Counted from the stretch's first letter, positions 10,664 through 22,065 are shown. The stretch is 64,000 nucleotides of DNA from Amblyomma americanum (GCF_052857255.1 NC_135506.1:81625618-81689617); one strand, 5' to 3'. The notes: generated from the sequence alone by a model not told the origin. A program made the numbers and translations.

Positions 10664-11172
10664 GATGAGCTAGAGGAAAGCATGTGGAAGCTTTTTCTGC
10701 ATTTAATGCGTATACGTCCAGTGTGGTTACGCTGTTTGACAGACGTTTTCCGGGAAACAGTCTGGAAAAACGAATATTTAGAATAGAATAAAGTTTATAG
10801 AATATAGAGTAGTGGGCTTGCGTATATTAAGGCACATATGGCGCTGTGCGTTCGAATCTCATTATACGTGCATTTTTTATATATTCTCCAGCGGCCGAAG
10901 CTGTCGGCATTCATCCAGCGATCATGTTATCAGTAGCAAAACGCCATAGCCATGGGAGTCACCGGGGCTTCTTCTAAGATTACTTATCTACGTCGATGTG
11001 GGCGGTGTGGTTGCTGCCGCTGTGGCTGTAGAGTTCAATGTGGGTTGTGGCCTCGCCGCGGGCGTGCTCCTGTGGTATCGTAGTTTGTTCATTGTAGCCC
11101 CTGTTCAATTCCGGTTCACTTCAATGAGGCCATCGCACGTGTTCAACTGTTGAAATTAACGCTTTGGTGGTA

Positions 11173-11310
11173 TTACTGCAGTGAACGTACAGCGATTATG
11201 GTGGATGTACTTGTGTTGTGCGTGAGTTCTATGGCGGATGGTGGCGCCACTAGCATAAGGAATGGAAGCAGCGCCACCAGCAGGTAAAGCAGGCAGAGCT
11301 CAGTTGCCAT
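11173..11310 (-). CDS. Putative secreted short protein or first exon (array member)
   Basis: From an internal ATG (11308-11310) the frame reads MATELCLLYLLVALLPFLML then VAPPSA, followed by a polar Asn/Thr-rich tail to a stop at 11173. That is a textbook signal peptide: short n-region, about 16 hydrophobic residues, and a small-residue cleavage site after PPSA. The hydrophobic DNA aligns with the LLLFLM core at 10.59 kb and elsewhere. An in-frame ATG lies 22 codons upstream, but the internal one gives the better signal peptide. The mature part seems too short to be complete, so a further exon is likely. Confidence 0.45.
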   Translation of the reverse strand: MATELCLLYLLVALLPFLMLVAPPSAIELTHNTSTSTIIAVRSLQ

Positions 11311-12359
11311 CTGTTGCTGCTCGACATGAAGAACAATAGCAGTGCCTGCTTGTACGCGGCCCACACGACTTTCCATGGCCGTCGAGTTGAAACGCTCGGG
11401 AGAGAGCTGCCGAGAGCAACTGGTCTACGGGTGGGTAGGTGTCGCCACCATCCTTCTGGAGACAGAGGTGCAGATGCTCGCGGAGCCGCTGACGAGTAGG
11501 GACAGGCTGTGCTCAGCTGCGGCCACGTCACAGAAGCCTGCACGGGAAGAGCGCCGCTGCTTTGAGGCACTCAATGGGAAGTCAGAAAAGAAAAACTGCA
11601 AACAAAATGTTTTTTTTTCGGCGGGAAAAGTGTTGCGTGCTCACGCGAGGAACTGCTGTTCCCTTTCGGAGCATGACCTACACTGCCGCGCTAAAATGAA
11701 CAAAGCCGAGATTCCGAGGGAGCGGCCGGCGCGCGTGAATGCATTTTGTATATTGTCGCTGTATGAAGTATCTTGCATAGCCGTGTCCGTACTTTGAACG
11801 GTGTGAAGAGCTTATTTCATGGCCGATTACTCGCGGACCATTCTAAAAAAGAACAAGTGCTTCGGTACTGAGAGCAGAAATGAAAGAAAAAAAGAACCAC
11901 TTATAACCACAAGCGCGGCTGCAAGCTGGTGACGACGAACCAATTGCCAACTTCATGTTTTGAAAGAACGCTCAGTTGTGACTGACTAGGTAAAATTATC
12001 CACGCCACTAACACAAAGATATGTTGCTTAGACCGTACATCAGCTTGATCAGCAGTAATGTGCTTCGCAATGAAAATAAGCGGCATGTTCATGTTTAGGA
12101 ATAGAGGCTGAGCTCTATAGGCCCAAACGAAGAGCAGCGGTGTCGATCAAAATTTTACATGAATAGAGAGAGCGCACAGTACTGCATAAAAGAAGGTCTT
12201 ATGCACGTTCGATGCAGCGCCGTCGCGGATTCCACACAACGTCGTCGCTGTCTGACGACAGGCGCCTACCGCCGGCCCGATCAGAACGAAGTGAAAATGG
12301 CGACCGCCGTCTGTGACTAGCCATTGGCAGGTGGCAACCTGCCCAGCGTGGTACGAACG

Positions 12360-12640
12360 AACTTAGTCTACTACCTATACGAATTTGGTAAAGTACCCTT
12401 AGTATGCTACCTCGAATAAAACTACCTGTCCAGCGTTAACCTCGTATACAACGAAATTTCGCACATTAAGCTCGGATATAACGAACTTGCGTTACAGCGT
12501 CTGGGCCCCAGATTTTACTCAGTGTGTTGACCTTGGATACAACAAACATAACTGTGTCGCTGTTTCGCTTAAGATATTACGAACTTTTGCCTCAACACCT
12601 GATATAACTTTTGCCTGTTAACCTTTTCAAAAGACCCGCC
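12360..12640. repeat. Degenerate TATAACGAA-type repeat
   Basis: The words TATACAACGAA, GATATAACGAA, GATACAACAAA and GATATTACGAA recur every 25 to 60 bases. This looks like a decayed array of a short AT-rich motif or a worn transposon end. No transposase frame is seen. Confidence 0.4.
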
Positions 12641-12815
12641 GGGGTATTTTCCTAACTAATAGCTCTGGAGGAGCTTCTGTGCTGGATGATGTCCAGGACA
12701 CTGCAACATTGCGGCAGCCGATAGGCCACCACAGGAACGGAACGAGCGTTCACGCATGGGAACGAGACAGGTAAAAACTGGCGTTTATTGTCAACAGAGG
12801 GTGGTTATACAGTAA

Positions 12816-14172
12816 TCCAGGTGCCGGATTACGCAATTGTCAAAAATTCTGTCAAAAGTTATTGACAGTGACGTCAAATGATGAAACGAAGAGACGTCTC
12901 CGCTTGACGCAACGAGGAATCAGCCAATTACAGCAGGGCAGCGCCCCGAGAGCATTTATTTGGACGGTGAGAGGCCGTCTGCAAAATTTTTCTAAAAAGA
13001 TTTAAGAAATAGGCTGCAATCAAAATAACTAATATTTTATTTTGCCAAAACATAGTTGGAAAATATTAAGCAAAAGAAAAAGCGTTCGAAGTTGTGCTAA
13101 TAAATTGGCTGGCGGGTAGCTTTTGCTGCCGCGGGGATGCGCTGACGGCGGTAAAACGTCAAGTCGCTTTGCACTAAAGCAGCCGATTCCACACCGTGTT
13201 ATTGTTTTTTACGCGGCGTCTGGAATCAAGCTACTGTGCGGTTGATCGAAGTGTACAGAAAAATTTCAACGACCGCAGTGATAGGTACATGACTACCGAG
13301 CGAACATGCAAGGAGCGCACGGAACGAAATCGACGAAGACAACTTGTTGAAGTCTGTGTAGTTCGGCTCTTTCGATCGATGACAAAATTGCCAAAAGGTG
13401 TGGTGTTGCAGTATGGGACGAGTGGTTGTGTTTCTTTTCCCTTGAAAAACAGAAGACGACCACGAAGTGCCGTTTGCTGGGAAAAATAAAGTGCTTTGCC
13501 AGAATAAGCGTGTCTTATTTATATGTAGCTGAGTGTCACAGAGGTGACGACGGCACCCACCCCGTCTGCGCACTAACTTTACAAATTGCCTCCAACACCG
13601 GCTGTACGCATTTGCTCACCGTCGGTTGTGCGATGCCGATGTGCGCCTCGTTACCAACGGCAGCCTGAAAGCAGTCAGTGGCAAATAACCGCAGTGCACA
13701 CAGCACTTGCCGCCGCACCGACTGCGCGCTCGCACGCAATCATCCCGGTTCATCGGCGAGTTCGTCGCATATCCACTCCACAGTCTGCTTCTCCAGTCGA
13801 AAAAGGCGTTGAAACAGCTCGTCCGGCAGGTCAAGCAAGTCTTCTTGCGCCCTCCTTCGCCGTTGCTCGCGCCAGCGCAGCCGCATCAGTCGTATCGCCG
13901 CGTACACCGCCTCCATTTTCTGTCACAAACGCAACGGTCCAATTGACGGCCTCGAAACTGCCACAAAAAACTGTCAATTAGCGGCTGCATAATTAGGTGT
14001 GCAACGTCAACACTTCTGCCACACCAGTGACGTAATCTGCAGCCACCCATGACGCAAAAAAGCAAAATGGCCGCCGGCGACGACCGACCCATAGGAGTGA
14101 GGATTATTGACACCTTTTTGACAAGTTTTTGGCAATTTTTCTAATTGACAGTTGCGTAATCTGGCCCCAGGA
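12816..14172 (-). mobile_element. PIF/Harbinger-type DNA transposon, internally deleted
   Basis: Inverted termini are visible: 12817-12843 and the complement of 14145-14171 match at 23 of 27 positions, sharing GATTACGCAA and TGTCAA. Both ends also carry several TGTCA words just inside. The left end is preceded by TAA, the usual Harbinger target-site type, but the right flank is GAG, so the duplication is not intact. The minus strand between the ends carries the N-terminal part of a Harbinger transposase (13536-13916) and no recognisable catalytic part, so this is a non-autonomous relic of about 1.36 kb. Confidence 0.75.
13536..13916 (-). pseudogene. Harbinger transposase N-terminal fragment (frameshifted)
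   Basis: From an ATG at 13914-13916 the first frame reads MEAVYAAIRLMRLRWREQ, then an acidic/Leu stretch ending ICDELADEPG before a stop at 13740. The next frame continues directly with VRRQVLCALRLFATDCFQAA and IGIAQPTVSKCVQPVLEAI. The phrases LCALRLFATxxFQ-VGNE and IAQPTVSKCV are the hallmark N-terminal region of HARBI1-like nucleases. The FP--GAIDGTH catalytic block that should follow is absent. A frameshift and a deletion make it non-functional. Confidence 0.75.
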
Positions 14173-15750
14173 GAGAGAACGGAAAGGGGAACATGGCAAG
14201 GTAGAAAGAAAACTTCACGCTTGAGCAGTGTTTAGCCCGCACTACGACACAGCTGCCGATACAACAGACACGCCGCTAATCAGAACATATTGAACAGTCA
14301 GCATCATCAGCCGGATGATTGCCACAGCAGAGACTACGATGGGCACATCAGATGAGCTAACGTTTGAGGAAAATGGTTGTCCGTGCAAAGGGGGCAACGC
14401 GTCGCTGATTTCTAAGCTCTGCTGCTATGACCAAAATGCCAGAAATTTCTGTATTGCAAAAGGTCGAGGTTGTAGCGGGTTGACGCAGTACACTATGGGC
14501 CGAACCTTAAGCTCAGATGTGTGCGAAAACCCTGCAAAAGCAGCTATTATGGGCTCTGCAGGCACACGAGAGCAATCAACATTTCTGATACAGCGGAATA
14601 CTATTATCACATCTCACCGGCGTCCTAAAGGTCCTCAAGCATTTCCTAAGGAGGAGCCGATGGGTCCCTGCCGCGCATGATGCCTTTGGTACAAGAGAGT
14701 TGCTCATGTATAAAATGTGTAACTGGAAAAGACTCGAAGGATGTGTGATGAGCAACACGCACCGGCCATCCGAGGATCGGCACAGAATGAACCTCCTGCG
14801 AAAGGGCGCACCTCAGAAATTTCCAAGTGGCGGCTGACAGAAGCCTTCAGCTGCTCCGCTCCTGGATGATTTTAAGAGTTTTTCAGTTTTAGGGCTCTGT
14901 CTTTAGTAGGTAAAGACACCATTAGAACCATATTGACATCAATTTTTTTCGAAGGACACGAGGAGCAAGCTTTGGGCCGGCAGACTGCGAATCAGGGTGC
15001 CGGACATCCACTCGTGGTCCGGGTGGACATCAGACTTGACTTCCGCCTAAATAAGAAAACACCTGGTCAAAACCCCGACTCATGTATCCTCACCTGAGAA
15101 GGTAGAAGAGACAGTCCAGAGGAGGCAATAGGTTCGAAGACAGGCACAGGCTCCACGGCAGAGCGAACTTGGCGCCTCTTGTTCGTTAGTTGATATCCGG
15201 TAGTCTTGGTCGTGGTTCAAAAAGCCTATACACAGCAGATAAGTGGAAAGAAAAAAACGGGAAAAACATGCTAGTACCATGCCGAACAACTTTATTACGC
15301 ATGCCGACTACGATAAAAAATTAATCTGGAATATCTCAGCTAATCCAGGATATACAAAGCGAAAGATGTCGTCGTTTACTGTGTTCGTTGGCGTTGGCAT
15401 CGACAATGTTCTAGACGGCGATGGCTTTGAGGAAAGGATGACCTCATGACTGGCTCCCTGGATATGCGGACGCCTCATTCGTGCTTTTATACCAGTGCCG
15501 GTGGTGAGAAAGATATGTGGCCTGAATGCATTAGTGCTGAGAGCTATGTGGCTGACATGCGGCACTGCAGCATTAGCTAAGCCGCAGCGTTCATTTTTGG
15601 TGAGCAATCTCTCGCGATCAAACATTAACTGCATGCCACCTCCCAGGGTGGCAGGGAGGGCGCGCTGCCTATCCAGCGTGCGGAACGCAATCAAAGCAGG
15701 CTTTTGCAGCTGGACACCAACGCCACGTACATGAAAGCTATATTGAGGCT
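14173..15750. other. Unassigned; one long minus-strand frame of unknown status
   Basis: No repeat recognised. The minus-strand frame 15763-15308 (about 151 codons) has balanced composition and fragments such as GGGMQLMFDRERL, but no domain, signal peptide or splice context that I can name. It could be an exon or chance. The plus-strand frame 14315-14680 is likewise unassigned. Confidence 0.25.
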
Positions 15751-15751
15751 T

Positions 15752-15850
15752 GCACTGACCCACGGAGCCGGTTGTGCGCCTTTCCTTTCGTGAAAATGAA
15801 CGGCCTTTGCAAAGTTGTCAACGCCAATGAACTCTATGAACACCTTCGGC
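15752..15850. repeat. Fragment of dispersed repeat with TGCGCCTTTCCTTTC motif
   Basis: GAGCCGGTTGTGCGCCTTTC and the following words recur at 48270-48500, 49275-49370 and 50540-50645. It belongs to the same repeat family described at 50455. Confidence 0.4.
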
Positions 15851-15861
15851 TAACTTGTTTC

Positions 15862-15985
15862 GTTTGGTTTTTGAGGAAAGCAAATGGCAAAGTAACCGTC
15901 TCGCATATCTCTGGACGCCCCAACCGCACCGTAAAGGAAGGGATAAAGGAGGGAGACAACGAAGAAAGAAAACTGAGAATTGGAA
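15862..15985 (-). repeat. Ruka SINE fragment
   Basis: This is the 3' part of Ruka on the minus strand, with GTTTTTGAGGAAAGCAAATG, CGCACCGTAAAGGAAGGGAT and AAAGGAGGGA words. It stops where the body should continue, so the tRNA head is missing. Confidence 0.7.
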
Positions 15986-16139
15986 GTTTGATTTTGAGGA
16001 AAGGTGCGGCGCTGCGCAGCGGCGGAACACCTGTGGCTCGGTGGTACTAGTGGCGCACGGGCAGTAGTGACTAGGGAGCAAGAGAGAAATATCCGCGGTG
16101 ATCTAGGCTCGCGTTGTGACGTCATGTGCCTCCTCTAAA

Positions 16140-16780
16140 CACCGCCATGGCGAAATCGCAAGTTCACGGCCAGTAAAGCTTTCGCTTTAAAAATATGGCA
16201 TTTATTAGTTGGTGTTTTGCTATTGGTTTCAGCATCTCAGCGGCACTTTCAATATGACTGCGCAAAGTATCCGCGCATGAGATATTGTGTATGCTCAGCT
16301 ATAAACACGAGTTTTTCTAAACTGCATCGCTAAGTGATTAATGGCGGCTGGTGGCTGCGTTCGATGGTGGCTGGATTTTTGGTAGCGTTATAGCGATGCA
16401 CTTTGTTCGAGATGACGATAAAGCGGTGTCGTCTCAAACATACAGACACTCTCCACCTCTTCCGCACCCTTCACAATGACCCATTCCGCCCGTAAGATTC
16501 CCCCTCTTCGCCACAATTTCCTCTAACTTGTTGCCGCAAACCGGACTGGCCCCTACCACCCCTGAAGGAGCCGAAGCGGCTCCGAAACGGGACATTTTTT
16601 ACCCACCAGGAAGTGGTAACTGCACACTGGTGCTCTTGGACTTGCGCTTAGCCTAGATGAGGTTAATGACATTTTTCAGTGTGTCGCAAGAAGCATGAAT
16701 TAAGGAAATAACCAGCACCTTATGCTACACTGGATAAATTCCCGTAAACAATGTTATTGCAACTACGGCGTCGGAGGAAG
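16140..16780. other. Unassigned
   Basis: No recognisable feature. The Ruka-like 15.9 kb fragment ends well before this and the next feature is the putative exon at 16785. Confidence 0.3.
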
Positions 16781-16784
16781 CACC

Positions 16785-16867
16785 CTACCCGAACGGGACT
16801 GGTGAAGAGTGGCAGAGCAGTTCAGAGGTTGCACCGACGGTACAGGGCAACGCGGGCTCTTCTCCAA
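16785..16867 (-). CDS. Putative terminal exon, secreted array member
   Basis: On the minus strand a pyrimidine stretch ending GTGACAG (acceptor-like) precedes 16867. In the phase left by the donor at 17254/17253 the exon would read GEEPALPCTVGATSELLC and end after SSPVPFG at a TAG. The acceptor environment resembles the one before the 29056 exon in the paralogous block. A LINE tail separates it from the donor side, so it may be a separate remnant. No family is assigned. Confidence 0.25.
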
Positions 16868-17109
16868 CTGTCACAAAAATTACTGTCGCGACACAAAGCC
16901 GCCTCCTGGCGGCAAATATGAATTGGCTCCTATCCACACTGGCGCATAGCTCACTACTACCCTCTACGGTACTGCAGCCGTTGCCCATCATACGGGCCAT
17001 GTATAAGCACGCCCGTATCCAACGGGTGCTCCTCCTACCGCAGCTCTGATCCCTAATACTGGGAGACAAGGATGACTTGCAGAACGCGGAGCAGAACGCC
17101 CTGGCTGAT

Positions 17110-17217
17110 CTTTAGAGCTTAGGCAGGGGCCCCTGCTACTGTAGACCTGGACTGAGGGCCCCGCCCGAGCAGCGGAGGTTAACTTGGCTTACATTTTACA
17201 AAGTTTTTTTCACTCAC
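17110..17217 (+). repeat. LINE 3' tail fragment
   Basis: GGACTGAGGGCCCCGCCC is followed about 40 bases later by AAGTTTTTTTCACTCACTCA. The same layout (GTCCTGGAGTGG, then AGTAAAGTTTATTCACTCAC) is at 29160-29217, at the homologous place in the paralogous block. I read it as the 3' end of a tick LINE. Confidence 0.45.
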
Positions 17218-17253
17218 TCATCGAGGAAACAGCCGAGATTGCACTGAACTCAC

Positions 17254-17330
17254 CGAATTTATTTCGAAGGGCCATGGGCGTCTCTGCTGCACTCGAGCAA
17301 CCTGGCAATGGTCTTGGAGGAAAGGGAACG
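17254..17330 (-). CDS. Putative internal exon ending in GTGAGT donor (array)
   Basis: The minus-strand exon would end at 17254, followed by GTGAGTTCAGTG (17253 downward). In phase 1 the residues before the donor are PGCSSAAETPMALRNKF. The paralog at 29323 ends SVKTTPGGLGKKC in the same phase, and the intron start GTGAGTTCAGTG is shared. The 5' boundary is not determined. Confidence 0.3.
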
Positions 17331-18084
17331 TGAAGCTCGTCAAGTCGCCGGTCTCCACTTCATATTAGAGCGCAGCTCTTAAGGCCCGTTCCACGCTCCC
17401 GCGTCGCAGTTGTCGGCGCAGACGTCGGTGTAATCATGTGGCGAAAAAGGAGAGCGAAAGGCCACTTGAAAAGTGGCCTCTTGAGGAAGGACCCAGATGG
17501 TGGCTAGCAAGCTTTGCATTACCGGCTATTGTAATCGTCTGTCAAGATTTTAGTGTCTGTTACTTTTGTTCTGGCGGGCGAAATAAATCTAACTCTTTGG
17601 TTGGCTGAATGATTGATTTTACTTTTCTTGCCCTTCTCTGGCGCTGCTTTGACTGTCCATATCTTCGCTAGCGTGGTAACTATGAAGCGCTTGCTTCAGT
17701 CGATGTCATTAATCGTAGCGCTTCTATTACTGGTAGACGCACAGCTCGTGTTTGGAATCGTCGTGATGGCTGTAGTGGCTAGAAGTGGTTGATGGCGTTG
17801 TCTTGATTCGCAGACTTGTCTCAATTATGCTTTTTACTTCGCTTGTGGGCGCGATACCTGCACTTTGTCCTATTCGTGGGAGCATGCTTTGTGGGATTCG
17901 TAGTTGGGTAATTACAGATGATTGGGAGGGCGTCGTACTGGTACGACATTTCCTGTGGTATGATATCACACTTGTCTTCTTGGTTCTTGCATTTTCCTTT
18001 GAACTGGAAGCGTAAAACTTTTCTTTGCTGTGGTTGCGCTACATTGTCTTTGTTTCAGGGGCATTTCGATTTTTTTTGCATGTT

Positions 18085-18700
18085 TCAGTGCTCTTTCCAC
18101 ATGGAGCTTGCGACTGCGCTTGCCTTTCGGCTGCACTTTGAATTTTGGCTGCACTTGACTTTCGGTTGCGCTTGACTTTCGGCTGCGCTTGCTTTGTTTG
18201 TTTCTTTGGTGTGTTTCTTTTTCATTGGTGTGGCTGCTTTTTTCCTTGGTGTTTCTTTTTGTGTTACTTTGGTGTGTTTCTTTGGGGGCGTGGCTGAGTT
18301 TTTATATGTGACATTGTCTGTGGTCTCACTCATCGGGTCCTTCCTCGCTCTGGTAGCCGCTTTGAATGCTGTAGTTATCGGACCCGTTGGTGTGTTTCGG
18401 TGAACTGTGTCCGCGCTGGCGGGTAGGGTAGTGTTCATGGCGCAGTCACAGAAGTAGCTGCTATGGGTGTCTTGCTTCCGGTTTTCAGGGCTGTTATGTA
18501 CTTTGGCTATGCTTGCTGAAGTTTTCAATGTCGCTATTGTGTCGTGGTGTTGGCTTTGATATAGCTGTGGCTGCACTGCGGCTTTTGCTTTGTTGTGATC
18601 GTGGTCGCAAGCGCAGGGAAGTACGTGTGTGGCTTAATTGGGAAGGGTGGCTGCTGTGTTGTATGAATGGTCTGTGCCATTCACATGAGGAATAGCACCA
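18085..18700 (-). pseudogene. Signal-like core plus Lys/Thr-rich tail, array member with stops
   Basis: Near 18690 the minus strand encodes STLVLFLM and then an in-frame TGA. In another frame a long Thr/Lys/Pro-rich segment runs from 18576 to 18085, with SATPPKKHTKVTQKETPRKK and related repeats, built on short DNA tandem repeats (18105-18300). Thr/Lys/Pro-rich tails are typical of mucin-like secreted proteins. The frame change and stops between the core and the tail mean it is either spliced or a pseudogene. The next downstream landmark is the donor at 17254. Confidence 0.3.
18105..18300. repeat. Short tandem repeats, TTCGGCTGCGCTTGACT and TTTCTTTGGTGTG types
   Basis: At 18120-18190 a 17-21 base unit (GCTGCACTTGACTTTCGG variants) repeats about four times. 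At 18200-18300 TTTCTTTGGTGTG-like units repeat. On the minus strand they correspond to the Lys/Thr/Ala-rich residues of the adjacent frame. Confidence 0.65.
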
Positions 18701-18779
18701 GCGTCGACGATTCCAACGGCTTAAATCCAGCGATCTGTGGATCCGGTCAGGAATAGAAGCAGCGTCAGAATGGAGGCAA

Positions 18780-19300
18780 AAATTTGGAAGATCCGACGGC
18801 CTCACTTCTACAGCTGCCGGCTGATTCCAAGCACTGGGATACGATTGCCACTGGCCACATGGTATCGTAGCCCCCAAGAAGTCCCTTAGCCCCGGACGAA
18901 AGGCAGCAACATATCTTCCCGTGGTCACCCGCGCCTTGCAGCATTTGGATGGATGCAACCTGCAAAAAGGCAATGCCCCATTTTGTATCTTAATTTCTCA
19001 ACGAGCTCAATGGTTTATATTCTCACTGCTTAGGAATCTGTGCATCTGTGCTGGTGGCCAACGCCATCGAGCCACTTATGAGAGTGAGAACAATGTTTCT
19101 TGTGACGTCACACGGGACGCACTGCTCTGAAAATGAAACTCGGGAAGCAGAAGCAGGCGAGCAGAGGCGAACAGTCAAAGGACAAATTTTCTGTGGCTGA
19201 TGTGGCTTTCGGTTTACTAGGGTTCTTTTCGATGTCTTTGGAACTGAAACTTTCAATCTAATGCCCTCCTATTTTGCGCTAAGCGTGCAATTTTTCTGTG
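18780..19300 (-). other. Paralogous block upstream of the 18.7 kb array member
   Basis: This is upstream on the minus strand. It shares with 30530-31010 the words GCAACCTGCAAAAAGGCAAT (plus strand), AGTGAGAACAA and TTTCGGTTT in the same order. On the minus strand CATTGCCTTTTTGCAG looks like a polypyrimidine tract plus acceptor AG, also present near 22400 as TATTACCTTTTCGCAG. It may be the start of the exon that holds the signal-like core, but reading frames differ between copies. Confidence 0.4.
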
Positions 19301-20640
19301 TACCTCATACGCTTGCATTCTTTCGGAATCCACTCATTTACCCCAATGGACCATCGCGGTTATCTTCCATTCGCGTTGCTTGTCCTACTCATATAACCAT
19401 TTCATTTTTTCTTGATTTTCTTGTTCCCCATCTAGTGCACTGTCTTCCTATCTCATAACGTTATCCAATTTAGCTTCAAGCCTTTTCGGTAGCCTTGTTT
19501 CTGCATACTAGGTGAATACTGGTAAAATACATTTTCATACATTTCAGTTAATTTCAATTTGAGGTTACGTTGTGGTTAAAGTGGTAGCAGTTTTATGATA
19601 AGCGGCGGCTAGGCTCAAAGCACTTAACGCTGAGGCTCCAAAGCGAAGCACTCTACGTCTAGTGAGAGTGAGCTCGCGGTATGCCATCAGTTTACCGTCA
19701 CCAGGCGCGTAAAGCGGGCAGTGCGTGCTGTAGGAAACCGTACAGCTTCGGCATGACAGTTTCATCCTTTTAACTGTTTTATTCTTTCTCATTCCACCGC
19801 TTGTCAAACCTCACGCCGTGCTGCGAGACTGCGTAAGGGCGAGGCATGTGCGTTGCAGAGGTTGCAGGCGAAGTCTGAAGAGAATGAACCGGCGTTGGCT
19901 TGGTCATGTGTAGCTGTGCAAAACCATTTATGTCGAGTTAGTTTAATTGTACGTAAGCAGACAGCTAAGGCTTGCCCTATAATGTGCCACACACCACATT
20001 AAAGATGTTTAGGATGTTTGCTCCCCAGAAGAAAGTGTACAGGTGACAAATCTACTATTTCATTTTCTGCTAAACATAACCTATGCCGGCGATAGTGACC
20101 GTGAGTCTACTGATCTCCCCCACGAAAAATCGGGTTCGGATGGGCTATGGGGAGTGAGTGCTTTGGTTGAATTTATAAAGGTGTTGTATTTTTTTGGCAC
20201 GCTGCCTGTGCCAATATTACGCCCCAAGGTCTCCAAGCGTACTCCTATCACCCCTGAACGTCTGCTCGGACCTCCGATCATTGACGCAGGGAGCGATCTC
20301 TACAAGCTACGCCATCTTCTGCCACCCCGACCGGCCCACTGAGCTCCGCGGCCAGACACTTTCATTCGACCAGCGGGTGCTCGGGTGCTTAATGCAATAA
20401 ACTCGTTGAAAAAAAAAACTGGAGCCAATTTGTGGTGTTCAGACCCGGCGTAAGCTTTTGAGCAGCTTCAGTGGTGTAGTGGAAGCTGCTCATTTTGAAG
20501 TCCTGTTTTGAATGACCGAACTCTGTGCTCAGTGAGTTTCACTGCGTTAGGAGTGTAAGTGCCATTTTTCAAAACAACGCTTTCCGTGGTCTCAAGCATC
20601 AAGCCACAAATAAAACACCTCTGCACTCAACCCGGCTTCA
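19300..20640. other. Unassigned, with AATAAA plus A-run at 20394-20420
   Basis: No domain recognised. On the plus strand GCAATAAACTCGTTG is followed by ten A (about 20411-20420). That is the signature of a retroposed 3' end or of a transcript terminus. The upstream 150 bases are not recognised. Confidence 0.3.
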
Positions 20641-20649
20641 CCATCCAGA

Positions 20650-20830
20650 CGGTCCACTCACCTCTTTCTCTCGAGGGGCAGCTACTTCGCCGATCCACCG
20701 GGCAGGAAGCAAGATCTGCGGACATGCATGAGAGGAGTTCCACATTTAGGTGCCCGAGAGGGCTCTTAATCTTAACTCCTCAAAGCGTAGCACTTTGGGA
20801 ATGTGCAAGGTAAGGATCGCTGGCGGAGGT
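20650..20830. repeat. Segment paralogous to 31385-31560
   Basis: Shared in order with 31.4-31.6 kb: GCAGCTACTT, GCCGGGCAG or CCGGGCAGG, CACATTTAGG or CAACATTTAGG, then GAACATGCAAGG-type or ATGTGCAAGGTAAGG words. This is further evidence of duplication within the array region. A minus-strand GTGAGT is at about 20655. Confidence 0.4.
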
Positions 20831-21265
20831 GCCGGAAATACGACAGGGTTTTCAACTCCCAAGGATACGTGCAAAGATTACAAAAATTGGAATGGTTCGA
20901 GGTTCTTTACTTTTGTTTCGGCGCGCCAGCTTAAAATTAGATGACCCGTACGCCTTCAGGCTCGTCTAGGGACGACTTTTATAGTGAGCGTACTGAACGA
21001 CGTCCACTCGTTCGAACGTCTGCAGTTCACATGGCAGCTTTGCTCTCGAATTTCAAAGGAGCGTTTTAAAACGACATGAATGATGAGTAGATAACTGAAT
21101 TGCGCCTCCAACTCCAACTCTCATGCGCGCCGGGCTTAGATTTATACGCCGGGCTTAAGATCATCATATTACGACTTATTCAGGAAGCAGTAGCGGCTCT
21201 TTTGCTTAGTGCTGACGGTTTTAGATTACGTAGACCACAGCTAAATATAAGGTAATTGAACTCAC

Positions 21266-21400
21266 CGAAACCGGCGTTGCAATCGCAGTTGCATGTCCGC
21301 TTCAACAGCAGCCTCTGATTGCACCAGGAACACCCGCAGGTTCAAGAGCGCTCCGGTCTGCAGCTGTCCTGGCCGTGTTTGTTCCCTTCATGTGGTGCTC
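21266..21400 (-). CDS. Putative Cys-rich exon ending in GTGAGT donor (array)
   Basis: In phase 1 the minus-strand exon reads TCGCSWCNQ, a Leu/Lys stretch and RTCNCDCNAGF before the donor GTGAGTTCAATT at 21265. The C-x-C-x2-GF pattern is like the end of an EGF/EB-type Cys module. The 32758 exon ends LVLCDGNY in the same phase with GTGAGTTCATG. A stop precedes the readable part, so an acceptor must lie inside; it is not identified. Confidence 0.35.
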
Positions 21401-21814
21401 TATTTTGAACTGCACCTGCTACCTGTTCGGTAGTCGGCGTAATTTAAGTCTCTGCTCCCACTGTTTTCGACTTCGGCGCTTTGTGTAGTTGGTGACTTTG
21501 TTAGCCTTATCTCTATTGTCGCAGTGGTAATTTCCTCTGTGTGATTATGGTAGTTGTCGCTGCCTTATGAATCTATAGGTTCTGTCGCGTTTTTTCTCTC
21601 AAGAAGCGCCGCGAGTGGCCGCAAACGTTACAGCTTCGGTTCGACGGAGAACCGTCGTTGTATTGGTGATTTCGCTTTGGAAATATCTGTCTATCCATCG
21701 ATGCGATGAGCGCCCCCTCAGCGCGTTGGCAAGTAGTAGCGGTAGTGCTCGCTGTAATGTTGTTGTCGCAGTAAGAGAGCTGATGGCATAATTGTTGTCT
21801 TGGTTGTGTGCTTG

Positions 21815-22006
21815 TTACGTGACCGGTCTCGACATGAGGGACACCAGTAGCATGACCGAAAACGCTGTGGCCGCCATTGACGCCGTCATGACCAGTCGAA
21901 GAGTTACCATTACGGAAGCGTTGGGACAGTGAAATGGATTCGCAATGATTGTGTGTCTACTTTTTGCGGGCCGGAGGTGACGGGTACTTTGAAGTGAGAG
22001 TCGCAA
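21815..22006 (-). CDS. Possible array member: VMLLVSLM hydrophobic block
   Basis: The minus-strand frame ends VMTASMAATAFSVMLLVSLM then SRPVT and a stop. The hydrophobic run resembles a signal peptide, and its DNA (ATGCTACTGGTGTCCCTCATG) aligns with the LLLFLM core of other copies. The upstream half of the frame has no hydrophobic character, and an internal Met could be the start. It lies 0.5 kb upstream (minus sense) of the Cys-rich exon at 21400-21266. Confidence 0.3.
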   Translation of the reverse strand: MRLSLQSTRHLRPAKSRHTIIANPFHCPNASVMVTLRLVMTASMAATAFSVMLLVSLMSRPVT

Positions 22007-22065
22007 TAGTGGTATGATGCTGCAGTTAGTTCATTTAGATGGACGTGGTGTATGGAGGAGACGCC

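Noticed and set aside
13586..13981. 131-codon plus-strand gene
   Set aside because: It is antisense to the Harbinger transposase fragment, which has clear family motifs.
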